Notes: a model not told the origin generated them from the sequence alone. Shown: positions 29,715 to 40,192, numbered from the stretch's first letter. The stretch: 64,000 bases of DNA from Pomphorhynchus laevis (GCA_012934845.2 WNNJ02000757.1:1-64000), one strand, 5' to 3'. A program made the numbers and translations.

Positions 29715-29745
29715 AGAAGGCTTCGGCCGAAACGTCTTATAAAAA
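29715..29745 (+). other. PLE 3'-end conserved hairpin
   Basis: GAAGAAGGCTTCGGCCGAAA then CGTC: a GGC/GCC hairpin followed by GAAACGTC. Weaker forms follow other PLE pieces at 24938-24962 (GAAGAAAGCCAC) and 37314-37340 (GAAAAAGGCCACAGGCGGAA). The words TTGAAGA, GGC/GCC, GAAAC, GTC look like a hammerhead with almost no stem III. Confidence 0.45.
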
Positions 29746-29854
29746 TCAATTTGTTCTTTCCTAGTCGTTATATTTCTCCTTTGAACAGTATATATAGTGA
29801 ATTCCTTCTGCTTTAATCTATATATAGTATGTTTCTCATGTGGATTCATTGTAT

Positions 29855-29911
29855 GTGTTGTAACTGATGAGGCTTCTCAAAGCCGAAACGGTATGCCGTC
29901 TTGCGGTTATG
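29855..29911 (+). ncRNA. Hammerhead ribozyme, PLE terminal repeat
   Basis: CTGATGA (29864-29870), stem II GGCTT/AAGCC, GAAA (29885-29888), stem III ACGG-TATG-CCGT, GTC with cleavage after 29900. Stem I pairs seven positions outward from the core, four of them wobbles (TTGTAA with TTGCGG). Closed short stem III and open stem I are typical of PLE hammerheads. It follows a decayed PLE on the same strand. Confidence 0.7.
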
Positions 29912-29974
29912 AAGCATGAAATTCTTTATAAATAGAAAGAAGCAGATAGGTGTAATAGACAGTCCTGGTTGAAT

Positions 29975-30120
29975 CACATCTCCTATTTGGTGAATCAGTA
30001 GTGCTGATTTAGCACTCAATGTGAAGTTACCAGAAATCTTACTGGTACTTCATAAAATGACTCGTGTGCCGTCTGTCAGTCCTCCTCTGCATAAAGTAGT
30101 AAAAGGGATCGAAAAAGTGC
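29975..30120 (+). repeat. Truncated 310-bp retrozyme unit
   Basis: tcctatttggtgaatcagta through the hammerhead's stem III and first stem I strand (GTGCCGTCTGTCAG) matches the 22-23 kb array. The unit breaks inside loop I and lacks CTGATGA, so the ribozyme is lost. Confidence 0.75.
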
Positions 30121-30975
30121 TATTCCAAATTATCTTTTACAAAATTTTTAAACATACATGCCAGCAGTTGTCATCATTCATCGACAAAGCGAATGATAAT
30201 TCGCAATGAAGCCAAGTGAATACAGAAAATATGTTCAATACAGTCTGATTTTGAACATTACCTTACAAAGTTGCAGAATCGGTTCTTAAAAAGTGGATAC
30301 ACCCGCAGACAAATTGTCACTTAATTTAATAAAGTACGTAATGTGCCGCGAAATGAACTGCTTGTTAATATGAATAATAAGATTTAAATGCTACAAATTG
30401 TTTCAATGCAGTACTCCGTTTTAAATTGCCATTTGGGAAATTACAATACAATTTATACGAATTATATTATAGGTAACCAAAGAAATCCAGACACAAATCA
30501 AATATCATCGTGTTAAGTTCAGTAATTGCGCAAATATTGGACATTTACTAAGAAGAAAGTGACTTTACAGTGATATGAGTATTAAAAGCACAAAATGTGG
30601 TGACAAAATATGTGCAAACTGTCAAGATATGGTATCATCAAACCTATTTACAAGCAGTACAACTAGCCTTGAATACTAGGTTCGAGGGAATTACAATTGT
30701 AAATCAAAGAATGTCATATATCTGAACAGCTGCACTACGTGCAATACACAGTACGTAGGCCAAACAAGTACTTGCTACCATATTAGAGCAAATAATCGAA
30801 GAAAAGACGTACGACAGAAAGTGGAAAGATCAGATGGTGTCGTATCGCATATAATATCACATGCGGACCATATAATGAAAACTGTCATTATTGACGGACC
30901 GATTCCAGACACAGCTAATAAAGAAGCAAAAGAAAACTTCTAAATAGGACAACTCGGGAGTTATCGTTTGTTCCA
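30120..30975 (+). pseudogene. PLE linker and GIY-YIG endonuclease, decayed
   Basis: Short frames lead to NVIYLNSCTTCNTQYVGQTS, HIRANNRRKDVRQKV, GVVSHIISHADH, then EAKENF, a stop, IGQL. These are the C..C YVGQT core, the basic segment, the histidine helix and the glutamate helix of a PLE nuclease in the right order. One stop before IGQL and several upstream make it a relic. Confidence 0.65.
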
Positions 30976-30978
30976 ACA

Positions 30979-31014
30979 CCTGTTGAGTGTTGATACACTT
31001 AACAGGTGTTGAGT
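30979..31014. repeat. 10-bp inverted repeat after PLE endonuclease
   Basis: AACACCTGTT and AACAGGTGTT are separated by 14 bases and overlap a tandem of gttgagtgt. It sits immediately after the coding end of the PLE, where a 3'-end hairpin might lie. Confidence 0.5.
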
Positions 31015-31257
31015 GTATAACTTAATACAAAATATGCGGAAAATTGGGTCAGTTGCAGCAGATAAAAAGATAATGAAAGATCACAATTTAACGAGTACAA
31101 TCTCCAAGGCAATATTGTCAACCCTGTAATAAAGTATATTGACGTTCCACCGAGATACAAGGGTCGTCGTAATATTACATTAGATCAATTTAAGGTGCTT
31201 AAAGAAATCGGAAATTGCTAGAAATTTTCTAGCGCTATGTACCTTTTGACATACTCG

Positions 31258-31335
31258 TGCCTCTACCCGTCCTCCTCTGCATCCAGTAGATGGAGCTACT
31301 TGGCACTGATGAGTCAAAATAATGACGAAATGGTA
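31258..31335 (+). ncRNA. Hammerhead ribozyme 5, diverged
   Basis: CTGATGA, GTCA-AAATAA-TGAC and GAAA are intact, but the stem III strand reads GCCTC (cleavage triplet CTC) and stem I is mismatched (TACCCG against TTGGCA). Probably inactive. It pairs with hammerhead 6 in a two-unit array with a 295-bp period. Confidence 0.65.
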
Positions 31336-31439
31336 CCTGGTATCGTTTTGTTGATTCTTTCTTGGCTGCTACATCATACAAACAAAAAAATTCCCACAGA
31401 AATTTCTTATTTTCTCGTAAAATACAAGTTGGCAGATAA

Positions 31440-31720
31440 ATAGAGAGAATGCGCTGGCATTAACTAGTGCTTTTAGCTAATGATCAATTTGGTGAAGCAT
31501 GTACTTAGTTTGCTAGAAATTTTCTAGCTCTATGTACATTTTGACATACTCGTGCCGTCTGCAGGTCCTTCTCTGCATCCAGTAGTGGGAGGTACCTGGC
31601 ACTGATGAGTCAAAATAATGACGAAACGGTAAATGGTATCGTTTTGTCGAGTTTTTCGTGGCTGCCACATCATACAATCGGAAATAATGAGTCTATCGTA
31701 GTAAAATCAGCTGACAAGTG
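31440..31720 (+). repeat. Second unit of a diverged two-unit retrozyme array
   Basis: Repeats the 31200-31440 unit (block gctagaaattttctagc, itself a palindrome, then tatgtac and ttttgacatactcgtgc). It shares the hammerhead and tgatcaatttggtgaagca with the 310-bp family. Confidence 0.65.
31553..31631 (+). ncRNA. Hammerhead ribozyme 6, intact core
   Basis: TGCCGTC, stem I TGCAGGT/ACCTGGCA with one bulge, CTGATGA, GTCA-AAATAA-TGAC, GAAA, CGGTA. The length (79 nt) equals that of the 22-23 kb copies. Loop II differs (AAATAA against TTGTGA) while stem II stays paired. A good candidate for activity. Confidence 0.8.
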
Positions 31721-32060
31721 AAGAAAATTAGTTTTGGAATACTGCTGATTACATTACTTGGGCTTACGGCAACTTAACAGCGAAGCATACACTGAAATTG
31801 AAGAAACTGACCATAATCATATAGTACAGAAAGTATCTAATGAGATTGATCGGCTGTATGGAGAATCAAGTGGTGAACTTAAGATGTTATCACCTAAGCC
31901 GCGTAGGATGTATATTCTAACAAAAATACATAGAGATTGTGTCATGCCCTGAGCGACCTTTAATTAGCAACATTAGTATGGTAACAGAATCACTGTCTCG
32001 ACATGTAATTCTAAGCTTCTTCCCGTTAAATCAATGTACACTCGTCAGCAACTGAGTCAA
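31700..32060 (+). pseudogene. PLE RT fingers fragment
   Basis: Frame 31758-31952 has QLNSEAYTEIEETDHNHIVQ then PKPRRMYILTKIHRDCVMP, and in the next frame RPLISNISMVTESLSRHV. This is the YxLPKIHK...RPIVS block of PLE reverse transcriptases. A frameshift separates the two halves and the palm is absent. Confidence 0.6.
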
Positions 32061-32697
32061 GGAGAGCCGCTAAAAACGCAGAAAGCAAAACGGCTTAAGT
32101 ACAAAAGCCTATCAGGACAGTTTTAATTCGAACCTATTGCTATCAAGACTACAGAAGTGTTCAGACCAACAACAGCAATTATCATAATAGAAATCGGCCA
32201 GAGAATTTAGACTACAACGGGGGTACCGCGCTAGTCATTGTGGTTAAAGCAAATTCTAGGCCTAACAGTGCAGTGCTGCAACGCTTTTACCATTATTAGC
32301 AGTGCTAGACAATGATTTTGTTAAAAAATTCAATGTAACTCTTACAAAAAAATGTGCTATTATTGCAGTAAGTGAAAATTGCACTTTCAAAAGTGATACT
32401 ACTGAAGAAGAGAAACTTCCGGAAAGCTTTAGATTTAAAATAAAAAACATGATTTCGTTCAATTTTTTATTTATAATTATGTATTCCGCTTTTTAATCTG
32501 CCATAATGAAATAGAACAAATGCCCTTTATTTATTAAAATGTGTTTCGCTTTCTCAAAAAAATTAAGAATTGTTGCAATGAAATGACGACATCCAAATCG
32601 TTTAATTGCACATTAACAGATAAAACATACAACGTTATGGGGAATGCAAATTGTAAAAGTAAGCATTTAATTATAAATATGTACACCGCTTTTTAAA
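32060..32697. other. No gene recognised
   Basis: Short frames on both strands (for example 32302-32496) show no family features. AT-rich. Confidence 0.5.
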
Positions 32698-32825
32698 TTT
32701 CGAATTCTTTTATATAAATTAGCATTGTGAAAGTTAGCAAAAAGTTGTTCCAAAATTTTTTACACCGGAATGCATATTATTTACACTCGATGTCTCATCA
32801 TCATACACAGCTATATCACGTCCAA
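32698..32825 (-). repeat. 130-bp repeat linked to a retrozyme unit
   Basis: Matches 59492-59620 closely (attcttttatataaattagc, cggaatgcatattatttaca, tcatcatcatacacagctat). Here it is fused to a minus-strand hammerhead unit that is absent from the other copy. Confidence 0.75.
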
Positions 32826-32829
32826 AGTA

Positions 32830-33020
32830 TTAGATACGGTTTCGTCATCACAATGACTTATCAGTGCCAAATCCCTCCCACTGCTAGATGCAGAGGAGTA
32901 CTAGTAGACAACAAGAAACGAACCATGTGTATGAAGTACTAGAACACCTCTAGTAACGTCATAGAATGCTAAATCATCACTACGGCTTCACCAAATAGTA
33001 TCATCAGCAAAAACAAACGA
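32830..33020 (-). repeat. Minus-strand retrozyme unit with mutated hammerhead
   Basis: On the minus strand the unit runs ctatttggtgaagc...tagt, tacttcatacacatgg, then a hammerhead whose conserved CTGATGA reads CTGATAA and whose cleavage strand reads TTGTTGTC. The G-to-A change hits the core G that acts in catalysis, so it should be dead. Stem II (GTCA/TGAC) and GAAA persist. Confidence 0.65.
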
Positions 33021-33046
33021 TGACTAATTTGATCATCCATTTAACA

Positions 33047-33130
33047 TTAGTCATTGTGATGACGAAACGGTATCTAATACTGTTATCGTCGTTCTTTCGC
33101 GCCTGGCTTAAAAGATTGTTAACATAATTC
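33047..33130 (+). repeat. 3' half of a hammerhead unit
   Basis: GTCATTGTGATGACGAAACG followed by gtatctaatactg and tttcgcgcctggctt matches the second half of the 310-bp unit. The first half is missing. Confidence 0.65.
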
Positions 33131-33132
33131 GC

Positions 33133-33222
33133 GCTGGTATAGTAGTTTTATTAACTGATTTAACCTTTATACCCATACTGGTATAGTAGTTTTATTAACT
33201 GATTTAACCTTTATACCCTTTT
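33133..33222 (+). repeat. Tandem duplication of 44 bp
   Basis: ctggtatagtagttttatta and actgatttaacctttatacc occur twice in a row with identical sequence, suggesting a recent duplication. Confidence 0.85.
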
Positions 33223-33227
33223 TATTC

Positions 33228-34126
33228 GATATTGAACAGTGACCCACTGTAGAAATTCTAACAGCGAGAGTGCTGACTAATGGAGTCAGCTTGTTACTAG
33301 ATAATTTCAATTTCGGTGGCTCCGATCTTCACGATAGGATGTCCAAAACTTTAGAATACATAGTTAATTCGGATCTTTTCATTGATACTTTTTGCTACAA
33401 CGAGAAAATCAATTTAGCGCCACTTTACGCCACTTAACCCCTTTGGGCCACATCAGGATTAACAAGACTACATTTCCCTCTTGATGCATTTTACGGTGCA
33501 TCATGGAAAGATAGTTGGGGAGGAAGCAATTATGCGAGGGAACCAACCTTTAGGACAGAATACCAGGACCGGATACCAAACTTCCACAATTGTATGGTTC
33601 TCTCATTTCTTTATAACAAATGGCCCGTATATTGGGCCGTGTTCGCACCACTAATCAAATGCGATGTAAGGGAGGAGGTCATATCAAGACTTAATAATGA
33701 AGGTAATTTTCAATGGAGACTGTGGCAAGGTACTAAAGAGTACGACAACAACAGAAGCAGAGAATTGATGTACCTCATAGTCAATTACTCGATGTTTGCG
33801 TTGAACGCTTTTCTTCAGGAAAGCGGTTTGGCTGTGGATTACCGGCTGTGGTGTAAAGGCCGGAGGCACAATATTAAACCCCTACGACTTCTAGGGCCAT
33901 TCATATGACTGCCCCCAGAGTCATAGACAACTGGGATATCTATACAGGATCTGTAAGGACTTACTCATGGCGACAACATTATAAAACAGCGCTATGTATC
34001 GAATTCGCTGACAATGCGATAAATAATGAAGCATGGGCAACACTACTTGGCTTTGACGGTAAGAGTGATTTGCCAAACTCCGGACTTTTCATACCATCTA
34101 GTTTTATTAAACCAAATTATGGCTAA
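33228..34126 (+). pseudogene. Toti-like capsid C-half, copy 2
   Basis: Starts at PTVEILTARVLTNGVSLLL, then a frameshift near 33330, LEYIVNSDLFIDTFCYN, FPLDAFYGASW, an intact 104-codon frame with FLYNKWPVYWAVFAPLIKCD and WRLWQGTKEYDNNRSRELM, and after a second shift NWDIYTGSVRTYSWRQHY through SSFIKPNYG with a natural stop. Nearly identical at nucleotide level to 40420-41000, but only this copy reaches the C-terminus. Capsid identity is inference from a large intronless protein in multiple copies and loose similarity to toti-like coats. Confidence 0.45.
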
Positions 34127-34179
34127 CAGTTTATTTTTAAATTGTTAAACCAATTTATTTTTCCATTGTTTATATATAA

Positions 34180-34900
34180 GCGGAATATAATTTATAACAA
34201 AGCCTTGCGGATGAGGCGCCTTTGCTCTACATTCAGAGATTTTGAACTTCAATTTAAAAAATATCATAGATCAACTTATAAGACGTGGTTATTCGGCGGC
34301 AATGATTGAGACACAGCTAAATGCCGTGCGTCGCATATCTAGATCTAATGCATTGATCTCACGAAAACGATCTACAGGTTCAACATATTCTACAATTCTG
34401 TATATGCCATACCACCCAATATTAGACGGAACAGAATCTAAAATAAATGCATTGATTCGAAATATATGTCATAACCGAATAAATAAGAGCCATAATTAGA
34501 TTCAAATTGCCTCCGAACCTAAGTAATATAATTAGCTAACGTAAGGATCAAGTTGAAGGCACTAAGTGTAACGATAAATGCTGCAAAACGTGTGCCGTAA
34601 TACAAACTGCAAAGGCTGTGGAAAGTAATCGGCACGTGTAATTTATGTGGAAAGCAGTATGTCTGCCAAAGTAATGTGGGTTTGGCACGTCGTTTAAATA
34701 TGCGTCGATCGCACTTTCGTTCAAAAAATTCCAAATATGGAGCAGTGAAACATTCAATTGTACACGATGATATAGACTGCATGATATGTATAGTAGTAGC
34801 GGGCAGTGTTGCCTGCGAAAAGCAAAGATTGAGAGTGCAGGCAGCGACAATGGGAAGACCACATACGGAGAAAGACATTGGATGCAATCCTGACAATTAC
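34180..34900 (+). pseudogene. PLE linker and endonuclease start, decayed
   Basis: IIDQLIRRGYSAAMIETQLN (linker), ILYMPYHPILDGTESKINAL (the YHP..... block before the nuclease), then IGTCNLCGKQYVCQSNVGLA and RLNMRRSHFRSKNSKYGAVK: the C..C spacing and YVxQ survive but G is replaced by C in YVG. Stops separate the parts. Confidence 0.6.
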
Positions 34901-34925
34901 TATAAAGAACCAGGATGAGTAAGGG

Positions 34926-37330
34926 AGAAGTTTTGGATCAAGGAAAAATGATGCCATATTGCATTATTTTTTCCATGCGCTTTTACGTAAAAAAGTCTGC
35001 AAGCTCTTGTGGACACAGAAACGTGATATAAATGTGGACGAACTTGATGTGATGGAATCGACACCTAAACGATCTGCTAGACGACACCGCTATCGCAAAA
35101 ATACCTTCCAGATAACAAATGTAGTCAATCTATCGAACTACAAACTGTCAACAGAGCAAATGCAAGCATTATCGTTATGATACAATTTCAACGTCGCGGA
35201 ACGTAAGTTTCAGAGATACGATTTGACCAGAGGCCTAAAGATGGCTGCCCATCGAGCATCCGCAGATTTGTCCGACATCAATCAGCGAAAAACAGCACTT
35301 GACGATTTTGAGCGAAATGTATTTGATTCTTATGTCAAACTTCTACCTAATCACAGTAACAAGCCTAACATCACAAAAGACGAAATTCTAGGAATAAAGG
35401 AACTACATAGTAACAAAAACATTGTTGCGAAAAAAGCAGATAAAGGTGGACAAATGGTAGTATGGGGAACTTTGGATTATACAAACGAAGGAATGCGACA
35501 GCTACAATCACATACCTATAAATCCGCAGACATTAATACTCTGGAAGCTGTGAAGGACCCAATGACGGAGTTCGTGCTAAAATATCAGAGTTTGTGAACC
35601 TGGATAAGGACACTGCTCATCGACTACATGTGACTGGTACTACGACAATTCCCGGCAGGTTCTATATGTTACCGAAAATCCACAAGAACGACTCACCATG
35701 TAAGGGAAGACCAATTGTTAGCAATGTAGGTACTATCACAGAACAATTGTCGCGTTTCCTGGACTCTCTATTAAAACCTCTCGCACAGTCGGTCACCAGC
35801 TACATTGGCAATACTAAGGAATTTCTTGATAAGTTGAACACACATAAGGAATTGATAGTTGATACATGTGTGCTTCTAATGTTAGACGTGACCTCTCTCT
35901 ACACATCAATTCTTCACGATCAAGGGTTGGCAAACGTAGATAAGGCAATGCAACGTGCAGGATGGAGTGAGAAACAACGACAAATGGTAAGAGAGGGACT
36001 AACAATCATATTGGAAGGAAACGTATTTGAGTTTAATGGGTTAATGTATAGGCAGATTATTGGCACAGCCATGGGAACGCCTGTCGCTGCCAGCTACGCG
36101 ATTCTATTCATGTCAGAATATGAAGAAGATATGATATCTCGAGAAACAGTTAAACCTATCTTGTGGATGAGATATATCGATGATATGTACGTAGCGTGGC
36201 AGGGCAGCGAGGAAGCTCTGACGATGTTCATAGATCGACTGCAAAATGTTGGCTCGTTAAACTTCACTGTAGACCGGAGCCATCTAGTTAACTTTCTGGA
36301 TGTGTCAATTTCAGTCGATAAAAAAGGCGAGAATTGATTACCGAGATATTTCGCAAGGACAGTGATCAGAAGGTGTTTCTACATCCACGAAGTGCACACC
36401 CGTTCTACATGAAAAGAAACACATTAATCAATGAAATGCTAAGGGTGCTGCGGATATGCAACACTGCCAGCTCCAGACTAAAGTGGATACTGCACATTAA
36501 GGATGAAATGCTAATGAGAGGTACACTCATCGCGAAGTAAATCGGTCGATTAACGTTGCATTCACTCGGATGTACGCTGCGAAAAGTGACACAAGTAAGA
36601 AAGCCGATTGCATGCTGTGCATACCATACCACAACGCACTTAGCGGTTTACCGAGGTTGGTAACTGGCACAGTATCAGCGATGAGGCGAAAATTTGGTAA
36701 AAATGAGAAGAGTATCAGGGTCATTTTCTCTGCGAAGAACAAGTTAAGAAATTTACTCACATCGTCGAGCCTGAAGACGTCTACATATGCGCGAGCAAAT
36801 TATGGGTGTAGACGATGCTTAAGACTTAGAGCAAAATGCTGCTCAAATATAAGGGAAACTAAGGTTTTTCAAAACACATGCATGGGCCTAAAGTATTCCA
36901 TAAAGGCGAATACATCGTGCAATTCTGCGGAGGACGTGTACGAGGCGCGTTGTAAATTGTGCAACGCGCGATATGTGGGTGAGACGGGGTTGACGGTGAA
37001 TCGGCACTTGAACAAGGGGAAGGAGTGATCTAAAGAAGAAACCAAAAGAACGCGATGCGATTGTTCACCACTGCCTAACCACACACAACACCGATGAAGA
37101 CGTATTCGATTACATCGTCATTGAACACGGCGTAAGCGATACGCAAGATAGACGACGTTTAGAGCAGAGATGGATTGGGCAGCTGCTAACGGATACACCC
37201 AATGGGTTAAAAAAGAGCATTGTACGGATGGGATTTGGGTATTACCTAGAGATTTGTTTTCTTCTTGTTTGACTTTGTTGATTGGAACTTTATTTGTCTT
37301 TTTTGTGTTATAGATTGAAAAAGGCCACAG
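34926..37330 (+). pseudogene. Near-complete Penelope-like element
   Basis: The most complete PLE here. In order: basic N-terminus, NVVNLSNYKLSTEQMQALSL, FERNVFDSYVKLLPN, RT block IVAKKADKGGQMVVWGTLDY (35420-35490), FYMLPKIHKNDSPCKGRPIV, LMLDVTSLYTSI, IIGTAMGTPVAASYAILFM, MRYIDDMYVAW (36165-36200), NFLDVSISVD, linker, then EARCKLCNARYVGETGLTVN. After that the frame is lost, but RRRLEQRWIGQLLTDTPNG is still readable near 37150. Breaks: a stop at 35178, frameshifts near 35590, 36335, 36540 and 37025. All catalytic RT residues are intact. The 3' hairpin word follows at 37314. Confidence 0.85.
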
Positions 37331-37367
37331 GCGGAAAAGTTAAGCTATTTTTGTTGTTGCTTAGCCG

Positions 37368-37874
37368 GTGTTGCTATTTCAAACAATTCAACGAGTACTT
37401 CTGTGTGGGTCCCACATCAGTGTTCAAATGGATATATCAACTCGTACACGAGATTGTGTTTTGACTGAAAGGCAACGATCTACAATAATTGCTCATCTGA
37501 ATTTCCTACTATATTGTCAACAACAGAATATTCATCTCAAATCTCTACGAATCCAGAAACAAATGTGTGTAACCCCCCGGATGGTAAGCCGACAAACACA
37601 CGATAAGATATCTCAACGATTTCGGAATATACTTAATAGAGCGTCTCATGATATTCAAACAACGATCTTAGCATTCTACGAGCACGCTTATCAATCTGAT
37701 TCACATAAAGATCGATTTGATGTCCAGTTATACAGAGCGCTTCTACGTAAAAGCCATAAAAACATAATACATATAGATTGCAGAGGATATAAGGACATTT
37801 TAACGGAAATGCTTGCATTTTATAAAATAAGCTATAGGCAAGCAAATATCAGTATCGAAATTGTATCTCAATGA
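37368..37874 (+). CDS. Unrecognised helical protein after the PLE
   Basis: A clean 168-codon frame (a plausible start is the ATG at 37428, MDISTRTRDCVLTERQRS). It is rich in His, Gln, Arg and Ile, apparently all helical (LRIQKQMCVTPRMVSRQTHD, YRALLRKSHKN). I do not recognise a family. It lies directly after a PLE 3' end, so it may be the N-terminal domain of another PLE or a viral protein. The absence of stops amid decayed neighbours is notable. Confidence 0.35.
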   Translation: MLLFQTIQRVLLCGSHISVQMDISTRTRDCVLTERQRSTIIAHLNFLLYCQQQNIHLKSLRIQKQMCVTPRMVSRQTHDKISQRFRNILNRASHDIQTTILAFYEHAYQSDSHKDRFDVQLYRALLRKSHKNIIHIDCRGYKDILTEMLAFYKISYRQANISIEIVSQ

Positions 37875-38269
37875 TATATAATCTAATCTATAAAAAGAAT
37901 GATGTAAGCTCTCGATTAAAATTATTGACATATCCTTACTCATTGAATTTTGTCGAACCAGAACTGGTGGAGTCCTTGATCCGCCATGAAGTTGAGAATC
38001 ACTAAGTTAAGCAAGTATTACACTACTTGTTATTACATTTTATCTCAAAATCTTAAAGTTATTAATTAACTACACCATAGATAAGAGACCTTCGGCTTTA
38101 ACAGATCATAAACACATAAATCACAAACGACTGCAACCGACTACGAATTTAACGACCAGAATATTCAATGCACAATATACACAATAAGCAACGACGCGAT
38201 GAGAAAGAAGATGGCTTTAGACGTAAAACTAATCATAAAGTAACCGCAGCTCATCAAGCAAAAATCGAA

Positions 38270-38660
38270 CGTACTTATTTTTCAGGAGACACGACTCTAT
38301 TCATATAATGATGGTCAAACGTGGAACCGACAGTTTGGTGAGCATAAGATGTAGCAAAATGGTTGAAAACGCAAATGTCGGCGTAAGACCGCTCAATCCT
38401 ACCCTCCGAAAAATTCATACATACAATGTCCGTTCTCGCAGATCTATCCCTCGTTGTAGTGCTAGATTCAAACAATATACCCTCCTCTATTGGACGTAAT
38501 TCCACTTCCCGATCCATGCGATCATGTGCCTCACTTAGTATCGAGCCGATCGTGTCGCGTATAGCGTTGTGTCTGATAATTGTTACGCCGCCTACTCTAC
38601 AAGAGAGTACATGTCTTAAATTAAACGCTTCTGAACATCGACAAATTCCCTTACTTTAAA
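38270..38660 (-). pseudogene. LINE restriction-like endonuclease fragment
   Basis: Minus strand: CRCSEAFNLRHVLSCRVGGV, then IIRHNAIRDTIGSIL, EVELRPIEEG, DRSARTDIVCMNFS and YADICVFNHFATSY. CxC...H...C, RHNAxRD and R.DI...DV match the C-terminal nuclease of the LINE at 26037-28731, but the sequence is clearly diverged, so it is another lineage. One frame covers 38275-38517; the zinc part is in the same sense after a stop. Confidence 0.6.
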
Positions 38661-38744
38661 TTTGTATATTATATCATATCGCAAGTACATCCAAAAACTG
38701 TTGCTTTTGTAAATAAAATCCAGACGGTTTTGAAGGAATAGATG

Positions 38745-38990
38745 TCAACATATTGAGGCATTCTTCTGTGTAGCATGATGTATACTTCGAGTCATTTCTT
38801 CACTTGCATTTTCCAGAATTTGTTTCTTAAGTTGCTTGTATGTATTCCGATTATTTTTCCGGTAACCATCACAAAGATCCTTTAGGATTTTCCCAGTTTC
38901 AGAAATGTTACTATGAATAACGTTCAATTCGCTATTAGGTGTGATTGTTGAAAAACCTCTTCTGCGTTGACTGATGGATCTATTATGCCT
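38745..38990 (-). pseudogene. Unrecognised helical fragment
   Basis: Minus strand: LNVIHSNISETGKILKDLCD and YRKNNRNTYKQLKKQILENA, a lysine- and asparagine-rich amphipathic segment preceded by SQRRRGFSTI. No family recognised. Could be a piece of a viral or mobile element protein. Confidence 0.2.
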
Positions 38991-38999
38991 AAATCTGTT

Positions 39000-39634
39000 A
39001 TGCCTTCTTCCAATGCTCTATCGTCAAACTACATGCCGAATTTCAACACGGATAATTGAACTTTTATTTCTTATAAATATTATCGTTTACTCAATGTACA
39101 GGATCCCCATTTTTTGATACTTCATGTTTATTTATGTAAATGTTTTGCTGAAAGGCGAAAGGCAAAGTGACTTTAATAAATTCTCTGCATAAATATTAAA
39201 AATAACTAAAAAAGAAACAATTGATTCTGATTTTTATGCTTATCCAGTTTTCACTCAATCTAGTTGAAAATATCCTCTATCGACAAAGCGACTTCTTATA
39301 TGGAGAGCCTCATTACATGGCTATAATAATAAATATTGTAAAACCCTGTTACGAATGTTCCTCAAATTGTACATGTATCTTCTGCTTTCAACATTGCTTC
39401 TCAATATCTCACTTATTCACCTGCCCACATCTAAGCCACTTAAGTTATAAGGAAATTGATTGTCTTCGTCGCTCTTAAACAAATTACTTTCTAATATCCA
39501 ACAAACATACACATTTATTCTACATTTTATGTAAATTTGCATTCCTGAATGATCAACCCTACCATTCCTCCAATGCTCTATCGTCAAACTACATACCGAA
39601 TTTTAACACAGATAATTGAACTTTTATTTCTTAC
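39000..39634 (+). pseudogene. LINE 3' end with duplicated tail
   Basis: LILIFMLIQFSLNLVENILY and the following frame match, one frame over, the end of the LINE at 48390-48480 (DFYA..VFTQSSWKYPL, WRA). The block ccaatgctctatcgtcaaac, ttgaacttttatttctta occurs at 39007-39072 and again at 39568-39634, bracketing the coding scrap, as if two 3' ends were joined. Confidence 0.5.
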
Positions 39635-39639
39635 TTTAA

Positions 39640-40190
39640 TTTCAATACATGCAGAGCATGTATTGATTGTCTACCGCCAAACAAATGTGCCAATCGTGTA
39701 GGATGTTGTAGTGATTTCACAAAAATAATACTCTTATTCAGGATAGTGCCACTCTGGAAATACCAGAAAGTGTATCGGACTCGCACTACGTATCTATTGA
39801 GCTGCAATGCACATGAATAGGGTGTGAACTCTACACGCTAGTAAAGGTTACTAAGCGCATTTTTAAAGATTTTTTCCTTAAAGATTTCTTATGTGTTATT
39901 TGCTCCGCACAAAGCTCCAAGTTAAATGGAAGTTCTATTAACGAACTTAACAGGGAAGTCGCTATTTTGAAGTACGAAATATCTCAATGGAAACAACACA
40001 TAGGGACTCATTAATCGTTTAATCCTTCAGAACACAATTTCGCTAGTTTAACTTCCAATCGCACTTTTGCTAGCGTTCTTCGCAGAGAAGTTGCCAAGAC
40101 CGAACTTGTCACATATATAGGGCAATTTACATCATCTCCATTGTATATGCTGCAAAAATGTGATCAACAAGCTCAAAGAGTTTCAAGCAG
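39640..40190 (+). pseudogene. LINE ORF1-like (PHD/coiled-coil) scrap
   Basis: Pieces read CRACIDCLPPNKCANRVGCC, then after several stops VICSAQSSKL, SINELNREVAILKYEISQWK and FASVLRREVAKTE. A cysteine-rich PHD-like start, a coiled coil and a short basic tail are the plan of many CR1/Jockey ORF1 proteins. The evidence is compositional only. Confidence 0.25.
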
Positions 40191-40192
40191 CC

